A stretch of 64,000 nt of DNA from Manis javanica (Eukaryota > Chordata > Mammalia > Pholidota > Manidae): contig NC_133164.1 in NCBI RefSeq assembly GCF_040802235.1, forward strand, positions 114,904,302-114,968,301. Direction: 5' to 3'. Shown one piece after another: positions 1 to 11,900 of the stretch. Numbering within the stretch: the first letter of the stretch is position 1; every line of letters starts with the position of its first letter. The position numbers were made by a program, and so were the translations under genes. Under the pieces are notes generated by a model. That model ran no database searches and was not told the origin of the DNA. It worked only from the letters and a program-made list of their open reading frames with translations.

Positions 1-1802
1 ATGTGGTTTTTGTCTTTCTTTTTGTTGATGTGGTGGATGATGTAGATGGATTTTCGAATGTTGTAGCATCCTTACATCACTGGGATGATTCCTACTTAGT
101 TGTGATGTATGAATCTTTTGATGTATTTTTGAATTAGGTTTGCTAATATTTTATTGAGTATTTTTGCATCTACATTGATCAGGGATATTGGTCTGTAATT
201 TTCTTTTTTGGTTAGGTCTTTGCCTGGTTTTGGAATTAGGGTGATGTTGGCTTCATAAAATGATTTTGGGAGTGTTCACTCCTCTTCTATTTTTTGGAAA
301 ACTTTAGGGAAAATGCGTATTATGTGTTCTCTGTATGTCTGATAAAATTCTGAGGTAAATCCATCTGGCCCGGGGGTTTTGATCTTGGGTAGTTTTTTGA
401 TTACTGCCTCAGTTTCTTTGCTGGTAATTGCTTTGTTTAGATTTTGTGTTTCTTCCTTGGTGAGTCTTGGAAGGTTGTATTTTTCTAGGAAGTTTTCCAT
501 TTCTTCTAGGTTTCCCAGCTTGTTGGCATATAGGTTTTCATAGTAGTCTCTAATAATTCTTTGTATTTCTGTTGGGTCCATCGTGATGTTTCCTTTCTCA
601 TATCTGATTCTGTTGATGTGTGTTGATTCTCTTTTTCTCTTAATAAGTCTGACTAGAGGCTTATCTATTTTGTTGATTTTCTCAAAGAATCAGCTTCTGG
701 TTTCATTGATTTTTTCTATTGTTTTGTTCTTCTCAATTTTATTTATTTCTTCTCTGATCTTTATTATGTCCCTCCTTCTGCTAACTTTAGGCCTCATTTG
801 TTCTTCTTTTTCCAATTTTGATAACTGTGACCTTAGACTGTTCATTTGGGTGTGTTCTTCCTTCTTTACCTGGATTGCTATATACTGTCCTCTTAAGACT
901 GTTGTCACTGCGTCCTACAGAAGTTGGGGCTTTGTGTTGTTGTTGTCATTTATTTCCATATATTGCTGGATCTCCATTTTAATTTGGTCGTTGATCCATT
1001 GACTATTTAGAAGTGTGTTGTTAAGCCTCCATGTGTTTGTGAGCCTTTTTGCTCTATTTGTACAATTTATTTCTGGTTTTATACCTTTGTGGTCTGAAAA
1101 GTTGGTTGGTAGGATTTCAGTCTTTTTGAATTTACCTATGCTCTTTTTGTGGCATAGTATGTGGTCTATTCTGGAGAATGTTCCATGTGCACTTGAGAAG
1201 AATGTGTATCCTGCTGCTTTTGGGTGTAGAGTTCTATAGATGTCTATTAGGTCCATCTGTTCTAGTGTGCTGTTCAGTGCCTCTGTGTCCTTACTTATTT
1301 TCTGTCTGGTGGATCTGTCCTTTGGAGTGAGTGGTGTGTTGAAGTCTCCTAAAATGAATGCATTGCATTCTATTTCCTCCTTTAGTTCTGTTAGTATTTG
1401 TTTCACATATGCTGGTGCTCCTGTGTTGGGTGCATATATATTTATAATGGTTATATCCTCTTGTTGGACTGAGCCCTTTATCATTATGTAATGTCCTTCT
1501 TTATCTCTTGTTACTTTCTTTGTTTTGAAGTCTATTTTGTCTGATACTAGTACTGCAACTCCTGCTTTTTTCTCCCTATTGTTTGCATGAAATATCTTTT
1601 TCCATCCGTTGACTTTTAGTCTGTGCCAGTCTTTGGGTTTGAGGTGAGTCTCTTGTAAGCAGCATATAGATGGGTCTTGTTTTTTTATCCATTCAGTGAT
1701 TCTTTGTCTTTTGATTGGTGCATTCAGTCCATTTACATTTAGGGTGATTATCAATAGGTATGTACTTATTGCCATTTCAGGCTTTAGATTCCTGGTTACC
1801 AA
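1..1802 (-). pseudogene. L1 ORF2 (endonuclease + start of reverse transcriptase), disabled, partial
   Basis: ORF2p nicks genomic DNA and reverse-transcribes L1 RNA at the nick. The apurinic-endonuclease-like domain is complete at 915-1802 and keeps its catalytic-type residues: Asn in LNVNGLN, Glu in LQETHLK, Asp/Asn in LGDFNTPL, Asp in SRIDHIL and the DH pair in NFSDHKG. The linker and first reverse transcriptase blocks follow in the same frame ([32 protein letters not shown]). The FADD catalytic motif would lie beyond the left edge. Five in-frame stops break this single frame: TAG 917-915, TGA 692-690, TGA 278-276, TAA 98-96 and TAA 74-72. No frameshift is needed between them. The in-frame Met may be 1802 or, more likely from family comparison, the one near 1775. 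Confidence 0.92.
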
Positions 1803-2085
1803 AGGTTCCTGGTTACTATCCTTACTATCTAAGAGTCTAACTTAACTCACTTAGTGTGCTGTTACAAACATAATCTAAAGGTCCTTTTTTATTTCTACAC
1901 CCTTTTCTTCCTCCTTCATTCTTTATATATTAGGTATCAAATTCTGTACTTTTTGTCTATATCTTGATTGACTTTGTGGATAGTCAATCTAATTTTGTAT
2001 TTGTCTCACAGTCAGCTGCTCCATACTCCCTACTGTGGTTTTACTAGCTCTGCTGACAGCTATCCAACCCTAGGAACACTTCCAT
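1803..2085 (-). other. L1 inter-ORF spacer
   Basis: About 283 bp separate the ORF1 stop from the first ORF2 Met. The stretch is AT-rich with no open frame. A spacer this long differs from the few-dozen-base spacer of human L1 and should help place the subfamily. Confidence 0.75.
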
Positions 2086-2934
2086 CTATAGCAGTCCCTC
2101 CAAAATAGACTGCAGAGATGGTTTGTGGGAGGTAAACTCTCTCAGCTTTTGCTTATCTGGTAATTGTTTAATCCCTCCTTCAAATTTAAACGATAATCTC
2201 ACCGGGTAAAGTAATCTTGGTTCTAGGCCCTTCTGCTTCATGGCATTAAATACATCATGCCACTCCCTTCTGGCCTGTAAGGTTTCTGCTGAGAAGTCTA
2301 ATGTTAGCCTGATGGGCTTTCCTTTGTATGTCATCTTATTTCTGCCTCTGGCTGCTTTTAACAGTCTGTCCTTAACCTTGATCTTTCCCATTTTAATTAC
2401 TATGTGTCTTGCTGTTGTCTTCCTTGGGTCCCTTGTGTTGAAAGATCGGTTGATCTCCATGGCCTGAGAGACTATCTCCTTCCCCAGATTGGGGATGTTT
2501 TCAGCAACCACCTCCTCAAAGACACTTTCTATCCCTTTCTCTCTCTCTTCTTCTGGTATCCCTATAATGCGAATATTGTTCCGCTTGGATTGGTCACACA
2601 GTTCTCTCAATATTCTTTCATTCTTAGAGATCCTTTTTTGTCTCTGTGCCTCAGCTTCTTTGTATTCCTCTTCTCTAGTTTCTATTTCATTTATTGTCTC
2701 CTCCACCGTATCCAACCTGCTTTTAGTACCCTCCATCGTGTTCTTTAACGATTGGATCTCCGACCTGAATTCATTACTGAGTTCTTGGATGTCTTTCCAT
2801 ACCTCCATTAGAATGTTGATGATTTTTATTTTGAACTCCCTTTCAGGAAGAGTCATGAGGCCCATATCATTTAAATCTTTCTCGGGAGTTGTATTAACAA
2901 TTTTACTCTGGACAAGGTTCCTTTGTCATTTCAT
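2086..2934 (-). pseudogene. L1 ORF1 (RNA-binding chaperone), nearly intact, early stop
   Basis: ORF1p is the trimeric RNA-binding protein that coats L1 RNA to form the retrotransposition particle. From Met at 2865-2863 the frame is open for 259 codons to a TAG at 2086-2088. An N-terminal coiled coil (LKNTMEGTKSRLDTVEETI) comes first, then the RRM-like domain (NNIRIIGIPEEE) and the C-terminal domain (HIVIKMGKIKVKDRLLKAAR; ARREWHDVFNAMKQKGL). The likely original start is the in-frame ATG at 2934-2932, which would give 282 residues, but codon 3 is TGA (2928-2926). Initiation at 2865 would restore a slightly shorter protein, so ORF1 may not be fully dead. The protein is somewhat shorter than the roughly 340 residues of human ORF1p, mainly in the coiled coil. 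Confidence 0.9.
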
Positions 2935-3195
2935 GTTTGTATATGGCGCCCTCTAGTGTCCAGAAGCTCTACTCTGGAGCTGCTCAGCCCCTGAAGCAAT
3001 GTTGGGGGTCACAGGGGAGCGGTACTGGTGCCCCATTCGCTGAGGTCTGCTCTTTTCTCCAGGTATATGCAGTCTGATGCTGTCCTCTTTCCTGTTGCTC
3101 TTTCAGGATTAGTTGCACCAATTTAATTTTCTATTTGTATCCAGTTTTAGGAGGAAGCCTCCGTCTCTCCTCTCACATCACCATCTTTTCACTGT

Positions 3196-4035
3196 TCTAT
3201 CCTTCATTCTTGTTAACGTGGTATATCATGTTGGTTTTGCAGGTATTGAATCATCCTTGCATCCCTGAAATAAACCTTATTTGGTTATGGTGTATGATAC
3301 TTTTAATGTATTGTTGAATTCAATTTGTTAGTATTTTGTTGAGAATTTTTGCATCTATGTTCATGAGGGAAATTGGTTTGTAATTGTCTTTTGTTATTGT
3401 GTCCTTGTCTGGTTTTAGTATCAGGGTAATGCTCACAATATGAGTGTGGAAGTATTCCCTTCTCTTCAATTTTTGGAAGTTTTAGAAGGGTAGGCATTAA
3501 ATTTTCTTTGAATAGTTGATAGAGTTCAGTGAAACCTTCTGGTCCTATACTTTTTCTTGTTGGGAGGTTTTTGATTACTGATTCAATATACTTACTAGTG
3601 ATTGGTCTATTCATATTTTCTTTTTCTCCATGATTTAGTTTTAGAAGATTGTATGATTTTAGGAATTCATACCTTTCTTCCATGTTGTCCAATTTGTTGG
3701 CATATGATTATTCATAGTAGTCTCATGATCTTTTGTATTTCTGTGGTATCAGTTGCAACTTCTCTTTTATTTCTGATTTTATTTATTTGAGCCATTACTT
3801 TTTTTCATGGTGAGTCAAGATAAACATTTGTCAATTTTGTTTTTCTTTCAAAGAACAAGCTCTGAGTTTCAATGATCTTTGCTATCATGTTTTTTAGAGT
3901 CTCCATTCCACTTGTTTCTGCTTTGATCTTTATTATTCCCTTCCTTCTATCAACTTTGGGCTTTATTCTTCCTTTTCTAGTTTCTTCAGGTATAAAGTTA
4001 GATTATTTGTTTGAAATTTTTCTTGTTTCTTGAGC
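3196..4035 (-). mobile_element. Older L1 fragment, reverse transcriptase region of ORF2
   Basis: The minus strand carries a degraded segment of L1 ORF2. A 129-codon open frame at 3303-3692 shows the same order as the younger element next door: MDNMEERYEFLKSYNLLKLN, then NRPITSKYIESVIKNLPTRK and SIGPEGFTELYQLF. Neighbouring sequence on both sides also matches L1 ORF2 but in other frames, with indels and stops. The fragment is truncated at both ends and is clearly older than the L1 at 1-3193. The left edge meets the 5' end of that element, so the young L1 may have inserted beside or into this one. Confidence 0.85.
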
Positions 4036-6635
4036 TAATCCTCCATCAGAGAATTTATTTTCAGTTCATTCAATGTTAAACTTAATTAGTGAATGAAAGA
4101 ACTGGAAGTATCATATTAAGTTAGATATAAAATCACTGATTCTTCTGATTTTTAAGTATTTGATGCTTATATTTGTTTCACTGTTGGGGACTGGGAAATT
4201 TTCTAATGAATAAGTCTGAAGAAAGAGTGATAGCATACCATGGTGACAGAAATTCAAGTTTCTCTCTCATTTATATTAAAAAGGAGCAATGAACAAAAAC
4301 AATTCTTAAAAGTGTTTTTTTAACCTTTCACTGCTCATCACATCTATAAAATATCTACAGTTGAATTTGTTACTTTACCATTGTAGATTAAATTTGCCTT
4401 TATATGTGTCTGATTTTCCACCTTGTCTTTTGAACAGTTTGTTTAAACCACTTATAGCTGAGGGACGTACCTTCATGAATAAAGTTCACCTCAGTAACAC
4501 TGGAAAGTTGTGGAACTGAATTCTGGCAAAATGAGGAAGAAGCTCCATGATTATGTATTAATTTCTAACATTTCTTGTACGAACTAATTTCCAAGTATTC
4601 ATAACTATGATATTGCCATTGGCTATATTACAAGGAACTGTCTGGTATCAACTCAATGAAAGCATTCATAAAATTTCATTTTTAAGTATATACATGGTTT
4701 AAAAATCATTTATTTTTTCTTATACAGCAAAATTGCATAAAATGCTCAGTCCAAGACTTCTTATCACCCATTTTATGTAATTTTTTGTATTCAAATACTG
4801 TCTAGTCATCAAAAGTTAACATTACTAGTTGGATATACCTATTTCCAGAAACTAAAAGAAAGCATTTATCTAAGTAATATTATTTTTCCTGAGAAATCAA
4901 AATAAATGACTTAATTCAGGCTGGAAAGTAATTAAAATTGGAACCAACACAGACCTTTATTTCCCCTCATTCTAAGAAATTTCCACTCAAAACTAGTCAT
5001 GTCAGTTTATGGCAAAGGAATCTTGGTCACCTCTACAGAGAATATTGTGAATAATAGCCTATAGGGTTTTTACCAGAAAATGACAATGATGTCATTGATG
5101 TAGTGAAAAGCATTTCATCTCATTTCAAATTCCTGCCCATTTATTTGCTTAATGTAATAATAATCTAATAATATAAATATAGTCAATTAAAAATCATCCA
5201 TAGTTTCTAGATTTAGCTTTACAAAAAAATGAAGAATATTTTTTGACATTTACAAAAATTTCACTTTAAAACTAGTATTTTGTGAGTAAACCTAGCAAAG
5301 ACAGAAACTTGTTCTTTTTTTCTGAGTTTATAATGACATGTAAAATAAATATATGCATTTGAAAAAATAAGAATTTTTATAGAGAGCTTGGAGCTTTTGG
5401 AATATTCTCAGGCTTAAGCTTATACAGACAGTGCAGCAATACCATGACTGTTTGAGGAGATATGGATTTCTTTACACCCATTTGTTATTCAGTTCTGGAC
5501 AGATAATATCTAGGGAAGTATGTATGGTTTTACCTATTTTCCTGAGTGTGCAAGATAACAAATAGTCAGTGAGGGCTGTTATGTGCTGAACTTTCATAAT
5601 GACTTATTTTAAGATGCATTTTGGACTTGGAAAAAAATAAATAAAAGCTATACCTCTAATATATTGTTTAAGCATTTATGTAGCATGCATTTTCAATACT
5701 AAACAAAAGGCTATGAAAAATCAACACTAGCATATTATTTATGCTTAAGTATTAATTGCTTGGGGATATAAAATATAATTATTTATTTTTACACTAGCTA
5801 ACTGAAGTGGAAAATTGAGATAATTCCCACAAGCAGAATTCACATTTGCTTCAATTATGTGGCTATTTCAGATGAAAATAACTTTTATGTTATAATTACT
5901 ACATCCTTCAACTTTGCTTTATATCTTGATATGACCTTAATATGCCATTTCCAATGCTAGGGACTTTTCTTTCTTAGCACAATATGTTGTATTTTATGGA
6001 GATTTATGTTCTAAAAATTAAGTCTGTAAATCGTTTAGGTTTCAAAGGTATTGAAAGAAATAGCGTAACCATGTCAAAGTTATCACAAGAAGGATAAACC
6101 AGTGGTTATATATACAAATAAGCATCCTAATGATAATATTTTAAGAAACAGACTCTTTTAAAAGTCATTGTTTAAAGTATCGAACACAACCAGATGGAAT
6201 TTTGTAAGTAAACATAAGCAGTTACTTCGTAGAACATGTAGTTTGAAGATTTCTTACACGAGACGACAGTGTCACACAACTTTACAAGGGCATAAATATA
6301 ATTTAACACACAGTGATCTAAACCTTTACTTGATTTGTGATTGCTGCCAATGTCTTAGCACAGAAGAAAAAAAGGTGTTCTCGGTGGTTGGAATGCTTAG
6401 TGTTAATTTTGTGTACATGTAATCTTTTTTCTTTTTTTTTACCTCGATCATAAAGAACGTTTTCCTCTGTAATCCGAATTGTCTCTGCATTTAAAGAGCA
6501 TTAATATTTGAGGCACATTTTTGCTAATTCTCTTTTCCATGGTTGGCCCTATCTTGGATAAAGGCCACATTTTCCCAAGTCTTGGGAGACTAGTTTACAT
6601 CGATGTGCATGTGTTCTTACATAAAATAAGATAAA

Positions 6636-6675
6636 TTGACTAGCATTATTGTTCTTTGACTAGCATTATTTTTCT
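6636..6675. repeat. 20-bp tandem duplication, two copies
   Basis: The 15-mer TTGACTAGCATTATT occurs at 6636-6650 and again at 6656-6670, giving two adjacent copies of a unit of about 20 bp that ends in a T-rich stretch. Confidence 0.9.
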
Positions 6676-6746
6676 TTTTTTATTAAGAATTTTTAAATTT
6701 GAGAAATTGTTTAAAAACAAAGTCAGAAATATGATTTGGAAGAGAA

Positions 6747-6810
6747 TACACACACGCACGCACACATACACCACACGTCTATCTATGTATATATGTATAC
6801 ATATATATTT
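6747..6810. repeat. Imperfect CA-rich then TA-rich simple repeat
   Basis: Interrupted CA dinucleotides (ACACACACGCACGCACACA) are followed by an alternating TATGTATACATATATA stretch. Confidence 0.8.
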
Positions 6811-7182
6811 GAATATTCAGTATTCATTCAGTAAGTATGCCTCAATCAATGGACTGCAGTACACAATAAATGTTAGTATATCAATCAGGTCACCAAAAAG
6901 AACTGCATCATTAGCATTCATTAACTTTGTAACAGATAAATTAATTGTACAAATAACCCAAAGCTATGTAATTAGGAGGTGATTATATTCCCATTTCTTT
7001 ATGACAGAACGAACGTATAGTTCAAGCAACTGGTGCAAGTAAAAAGGAAAATGTGAAATGAGGTTATAAATCTACTATTAAATACTTATTCTTCATTGCT
7101 ACTCACTAAATATAAAGGGATGTTTTAATTCTTTGGTTTATAAGAGTTTTCTAATAATTGGCTTCATGGAACTGAGCCCAAT

Positions 7183-7232
7183 AATAGTCCCTCTTTTCTC
7201 ATTATAGTCAAAATAGTCCCTCTTTTCTCATT
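7183..7232. repeat. Perfect 21-bp direct repeat, 29-bp offset
   Basis: A 21-bp sequence beginning AATAGTCCCTC occurs at 7183-7203 and 7212-7232 without mismatch. Eight bases separate the copies. Confidence 0.92.
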
Positions 7233-8234
7233 TTTTGGGAATGTTGGACTCTTTCCTATTGCTTTAGTTTTGTTTATATGTGTAGGATAAAAAAATAAAA
7301 TGTAAGCATGAGTGTCACTGTACTTGCCCTTTTTCTTAACCTTCCTTGTAAATCTTCATTTCTTTTGGGGGAGGGAGAAATGGTTATTTCTAAAGGAATA
7401 ATCAGTCCTAATTCCTTCCTGGACAGAGAGATATTAAGGATGCCGACATCCGATTAAGGAGGGTGAAAGGTCACTTCTTGGTGTCGGGCGAACTGCTCCT
7501 GCTCGTCCGGCATCTACACCTGTATTTCAAAATGCTGGAATCTCTCTGTCTCTGTCTCTTTTAGTGTGACAAATATTTTCTTTCTACTCAAAATTATTTA
7601 CAATGTAGAATTTTTGTGTGCTTTACTTTGAGGAGAGAACTAGTTTGACAGATAAACTGAAGTCAGATAAATATATCTGAACTCAAATTTATTAAATAAA
7701 ATACAATAGGCAGTAGTGAGTAAAACTTTGCACCTCCCAAATCATTGAGTTAGAGCAGTACAAGTTGGTAGTATAATCTCATTCCTAACAGGCCATTTAT
7801 GTATGTGTTGCCCTCCGTCACTGGTGTTTTTGTAGTCCACAACTTGGATTAAAATAGATTAACTCACCCTCTCTTTCTGACGCTTATTTGAGTACATTTT
7901 AAATTTCAAATCTATGTGTAGAGTCAGCTCAATTTTTACACCTGTCTCCCTTCCAGCAAAATCTCTAGGTCTGCCTTACTAAGAAGAGGTAATGTATACC
8001 CAGGTATCCAGGATGCTGACCCTAGGCTGCCATTTGTCATCTCTCCTTCTCTTCAAGTTTATTTGCCATATATTCAGTTCTTTAATATCATGCTTATTCA
8101 TTTTCAACAAAGAGATGGATGTTTGGAATAGCTATCCAGATATGTGTAAGTCTCCCTACTGGTTCTAGAGACAAAAACTCTGGAAGTTTGAAAATCTAAT
8201 TTCAGTCTTAATGTTCATGAGCAGTCATTTCATG

Positions 8235-8995
8235 TATTGTACTATTATAACAGACCTTAGTATTTTTTTTCACAATTTTAACTTTTTAAAATGAAAACCA
8301 GTATTATACAGAGAAGTACACGTTGTGTAAGAGTGCAAAATTAAATTTTTGCATAATGAACACACCAGTGTAATCAGATAGAAATCAAGAATTGAAACAT
8401 TAGCATCCCAGAAGCTCTTTCCATCTACTACTGATTCAAGGATAGCCACTCTTCTGACTTCTAACAGTATAGATACTTCAGCCCATTTTTGTGTTTTACA
8501 TAAGTCACACCGTGGGTGTTTTGTCAGTGTCTGCTTCTACTCCATACTAGATGATGCTCATTCTCAATTTTTGCCTGTAGCTGTAATCTATCATTCTCTT
8601 TGTTAAATAGTATTTCATTATGTGAACAAGTCACCATTTATATATCTACCTACTGTGTTGCTGATGAACATCTGGGTTATATCCAGTTTTCAAATATTGT
8701 GAATTGTACATTTTTTAATGAGCATATGCATTTCTCCCAGCTATATATCTAGGAGTACAGTTGTGCTGAATAGTATATTCATTTATTTAGAAATATTTCT
8801 TAGAAATAAGTACTATATTACAAAAGTGTGAGCAGTGACTAGAAATCCATGTTACTCCAGATGTACGTTAGCACTTGCTGTTTTTTGTCTTGTCCATTTT
8901 AGCCTTTCTGCTGTTTGGAATGGTATAGCATTGTGGCTTTAATTTGCATTTTCTCTAAGACAAATGAAGTTGAGCACATGTTCATGTTTAGTCTC
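8235..8995 (-). mobile_element. L1M-type 3' end (old LINE-1)
   Basis: Read on the plus strand this follows the reversed L1M 3' end in order. First comes the part specifying a CACCAGTGTAATCAGATAGA-like segment and 'CTGACTTCTAACAGTATAGA'. Then come ATCTGGGTTATATCCAGTTT, ATATATCTAGGAGTACAG and finally TGTGGCTTTAATTTGCATTT with 'TTGAGCACATGTTCATG'. All are recognisable L1 ORF2-end and 3'UTR landmarks. The copy is strongly diverged, with no coding capacity. Family level (L1M) is an inference from remembered consensus. Confidence 0.8.
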
Positions 8996-11900
8996 CACTG
9001 AAATTTGAATAAATTGATATGCCGAGTCAACATAGGGCTTGTCCTGGCTGCTTGTTTTTGGAAAGCTTATTTCCTAACATTTTTGAAGCATTCTAACTTA
9101 AGTCAAAAGCTTAACCTGTTCATGTTGATTGTATCATATCCAAAGGTTCTGGCAAGGTTTAGTCTGCACAAACATTTAGATAAAATATCTTATATTAAAG
9201 CAATTCTTTGTTGCTTTTTATTACTTCTTGGTGATGTGAGCACATAAATTATAACATGAAGCAGGGTCCATAGATCCTACAGGTCACCGCTGGTAAGCTC
9301 AGGTGTAACCAGGCAAGCTGATATTCTGGGGCTGGATGGCTTGATGAGGGCTCCCATGATATCTGAAAACTCATAAGCAAGTATATCACAATAATAACGG
9401 GGAACTTAAAAAGCAAATAAAAGGATAGCAGATTGAAATAACACTTCAAAAGTTTCCTCAATAAAGAATAACATTTTTTTTTATTTCAAACATTACTTGA
9501 CTCATCCTTTATTATGTTCGGTACTCTTCAATAAATAGAGTAGCACCATGACTTCAAGATGGACTAAATGCATTTTCAGTGGATGTGCAGGTGTAATCAA
9601 AATTATGAAAGGCTATCATATCTCTATTCACTGATAATAAAAGTATAGTGTGTCCTTTAAGTGGGCCTTTTTTCTTTCTTTGCACTTGCATGGCAATTAA
9701 GGGCAACCACTCACCAGGTTAGACAATGGGCCTACTTGTTTTCCTGAATTTCATAACCATTACTTTCTTCTCTAAATTCCACGATGTGTTTGTTGTGCAG
9801 AGAGAATGCAGCAAGCAAACAGAAAACCTTTCTCTTTCAGAATTAATTTAAATAAAATCTTAAGTTATTTGAGATCTTGAGAATGGATAAATGAAGAGTC
9901 TGTTAATTTCTTAGTATTTCTTTCATTATTATTTTTCTTTGTTTTTAGTTTGTGTTTCTTGAGGATAACCACCCACCAGATTTTCATTATGCCACATCTC
10001 TGGGAAAGGGACACCACTGTCACATCTTCTTCTGTTTTTCAATTTTCAAATCATTTTATCCTCTATTCTAGAGAAATTGAGCCCAAGTATATTCAGGAAG
10101 AGTTTATCTTAATGTCAAATTTCACCTCAACTCATGGCAACAGAATGAAATCTGCCCTTAGAACTAAGTTACCGAATATGGCAGGGCCATTTATAGAGGC
10201 TTTTAAAAATATCTCTTCCATTGTTTACATTTCTACAACCATTGTCTTATTTTGGCTCTTCATTAATTTTCATATTGATCTGTTAGAACACCTTGTGACC
10301 TCACACCCTGTTTCCAGTTTCTCCAGCTATGAATCTGTTTGTGGCATTTTTTCCAAATGGTTATATCGTGTTTTTGTTGATTTAGTTGAACTACTTGCAT
10401 CTGAGATGTGTCATAGTGCATGTGCTCAAACAAGTTAATCCTGTGTGTCACATACACCTTGCAGTTGCTTTCTTAGAAAAAATAGTTTCGTAATGCTGGA
10501 ATTTGTAGAGCGTATTTTTTAGAAGGTATAAAAATCATCAAGTCAACCCACTGGGAGTTACACCTTTATGTCTAGAATACTTTGGCTTTCCCGTTTCCCT
10601 TCCACAAGCCCTTGTGGTACAATCTGACCACGAGTTTTGTTGATTCTACCAGAAAATGACTTCTCCGTTTGGGAGTAATTCTTTCATTCAAGGTTTTTTT
10701 TGTTTTATTTCTGAAGTATAGCAAGGGATGCATTGTAACTCATCTTCATTACTAAGCACCCCTGTCATTGAGGAGAGGAATGGAGAAAAACAGCACCCTC
10801 ACCTTACCACCCTGAGACCACTTGCTTTCAAACAGCAAGTTCACTTAAGTGAACAACACAGGTTTGGCTTCCTGAAAAACGACTTACCTGTATTTAAGAA
10901 TCTTATGTATTTGGAACCCATTGCAAGCTTATCTGTAGTCATTACTTCTGACATGTTGAGCCTTAGTCAGATACACCCTCTCACAATCTCCTGAGTTTCC
11001 TCTCAGTTTTGGTGCCTCCAGATCTTTGCTCCAGTCCGATTTTAGTGCAGATGTCTTTCCCCTCACCATCTCTACTCACCCAAATTCTCTCTTTTAGCCT
11101 TGCTGATGAAATATGCATTGCTCTTCCCACTTCACGAACTATATCCTCTTTGAATTCCTTCTGCGCACATCTTTGTCACCAACCACACTTTCTGTGTTCT
11201 CATAGAAGATTGAATTGCACAAGTCTTGACTACAAGCACCTTCCTTCCATTTCTTAAGACATTTCTTTTTTTTCACAGTCTGACATCTTTGAAATGTGGA
11301 TCAGTACTTTGCAATCAGTGGCATCTTAAAATCACAGTGGCTAAGGGCAGGTGTGAACCAGTTTCCTTACTTATGCATATAAGAACTTGGTCAAACCTGG
11401 TCATATTTTCACCCCTTTAATCAAGTTGTGTGCATTGTTGTTACTTCATGTGCTGATTTTAATTGCCACTTAAATATCCCAAAGATTCTAAGATGTTTCA
11501 GCCCTGAAACAAAAAGTTATTGTGTTCACAGGAAGGGAAAAAAAAGAGAGCAGTGAGGTGTTGCATTGATAATAATGAAACAAATAGGTAAAATGAGAGC
11601 TATTCCATATTGTCTTGCAAAGTGCTCCACCTCTAAGTGCTTTATGCCAACCAAGAAAGGAAAATACCCACAAGCAGATAATGTTTAACTGTCAATACAC
11701 ATGTAAAACAATTGCCAATCCTATGCCAGGAACAAACTGAATACGGTTAAAAATTGCAGAATTCCTTGGAATGGATAAATAAACCCTCAGTGTAATGAAG
11801 GGAGTAACTAGATCATGTATTCATGTATCACAAAGGATTATTGTTAATTTATGCCAGGTTTAGTTCTTTCATTACTAGTGATACAAATTTATCTATTTTC

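Larger units (their letters stand above)
1..3193 (-). mobile_element. LINE-1 (L1), 5' part of a relatively young element, 3' end outside window
   Basis: Read on the minus strand, this is the 5' portion of an autonomous L1 retrotransposon: a short 5'UTR (about 2935-3193), ORF1 (2086-2934), a spacer of about 280 bp and ORF2 (1-1802). ORF2 continues beyond the left edge, so the 3'UTR, poly(A) tail and target-site duplication are not visible. The 5' end reads as an AAGATGG-like start followed by a GAGAGGAGAGACGGAGG segment, as expected for an intact L1 5' end rather than a truncated one. The long inter-ORF spacer differs from the very short primate spacer. Both ORFs hold their frame over long distances and are broken only by point stops, so this copy is clearly younger than the other L1 fragments here. 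The exact 5' boundary is uncertain by about 10 bp. Confidence 0.93.
4036..8234. other. No recognised gene; unclassified AT-rich DNA
   Basis: No credible gene or clear repeat family was recognised here. Visible local features are two short tandem duplications (6636-6675 and 7183-7232), a CA-rich and AT-rich simple tract (6747-6810) and a small CpG-richer patch at about 7440-7502. Open frames are short and do not resemble known proteins. Confidence 0.5.

Noticed and set aside
583-1491. Plus-strand open frames across the L1
   Set aside because: They are antisense shadows of L1 ORF2, with low-complexity hydrophobic translations.
2240-2956. Three plus-strand open frames over L1 ORF1
   Set aside because: Antisense to ORF1; the minus-strand product has the domain signatures.
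9950-10438. 162-codon open frame on the plus strand with an acceptor-like TTTTTAG upstream
   Set aside because: No family resemblance, biased by AT-rich hydrophobic codons; a frame of this length is expected about once by chance in this much sequence.
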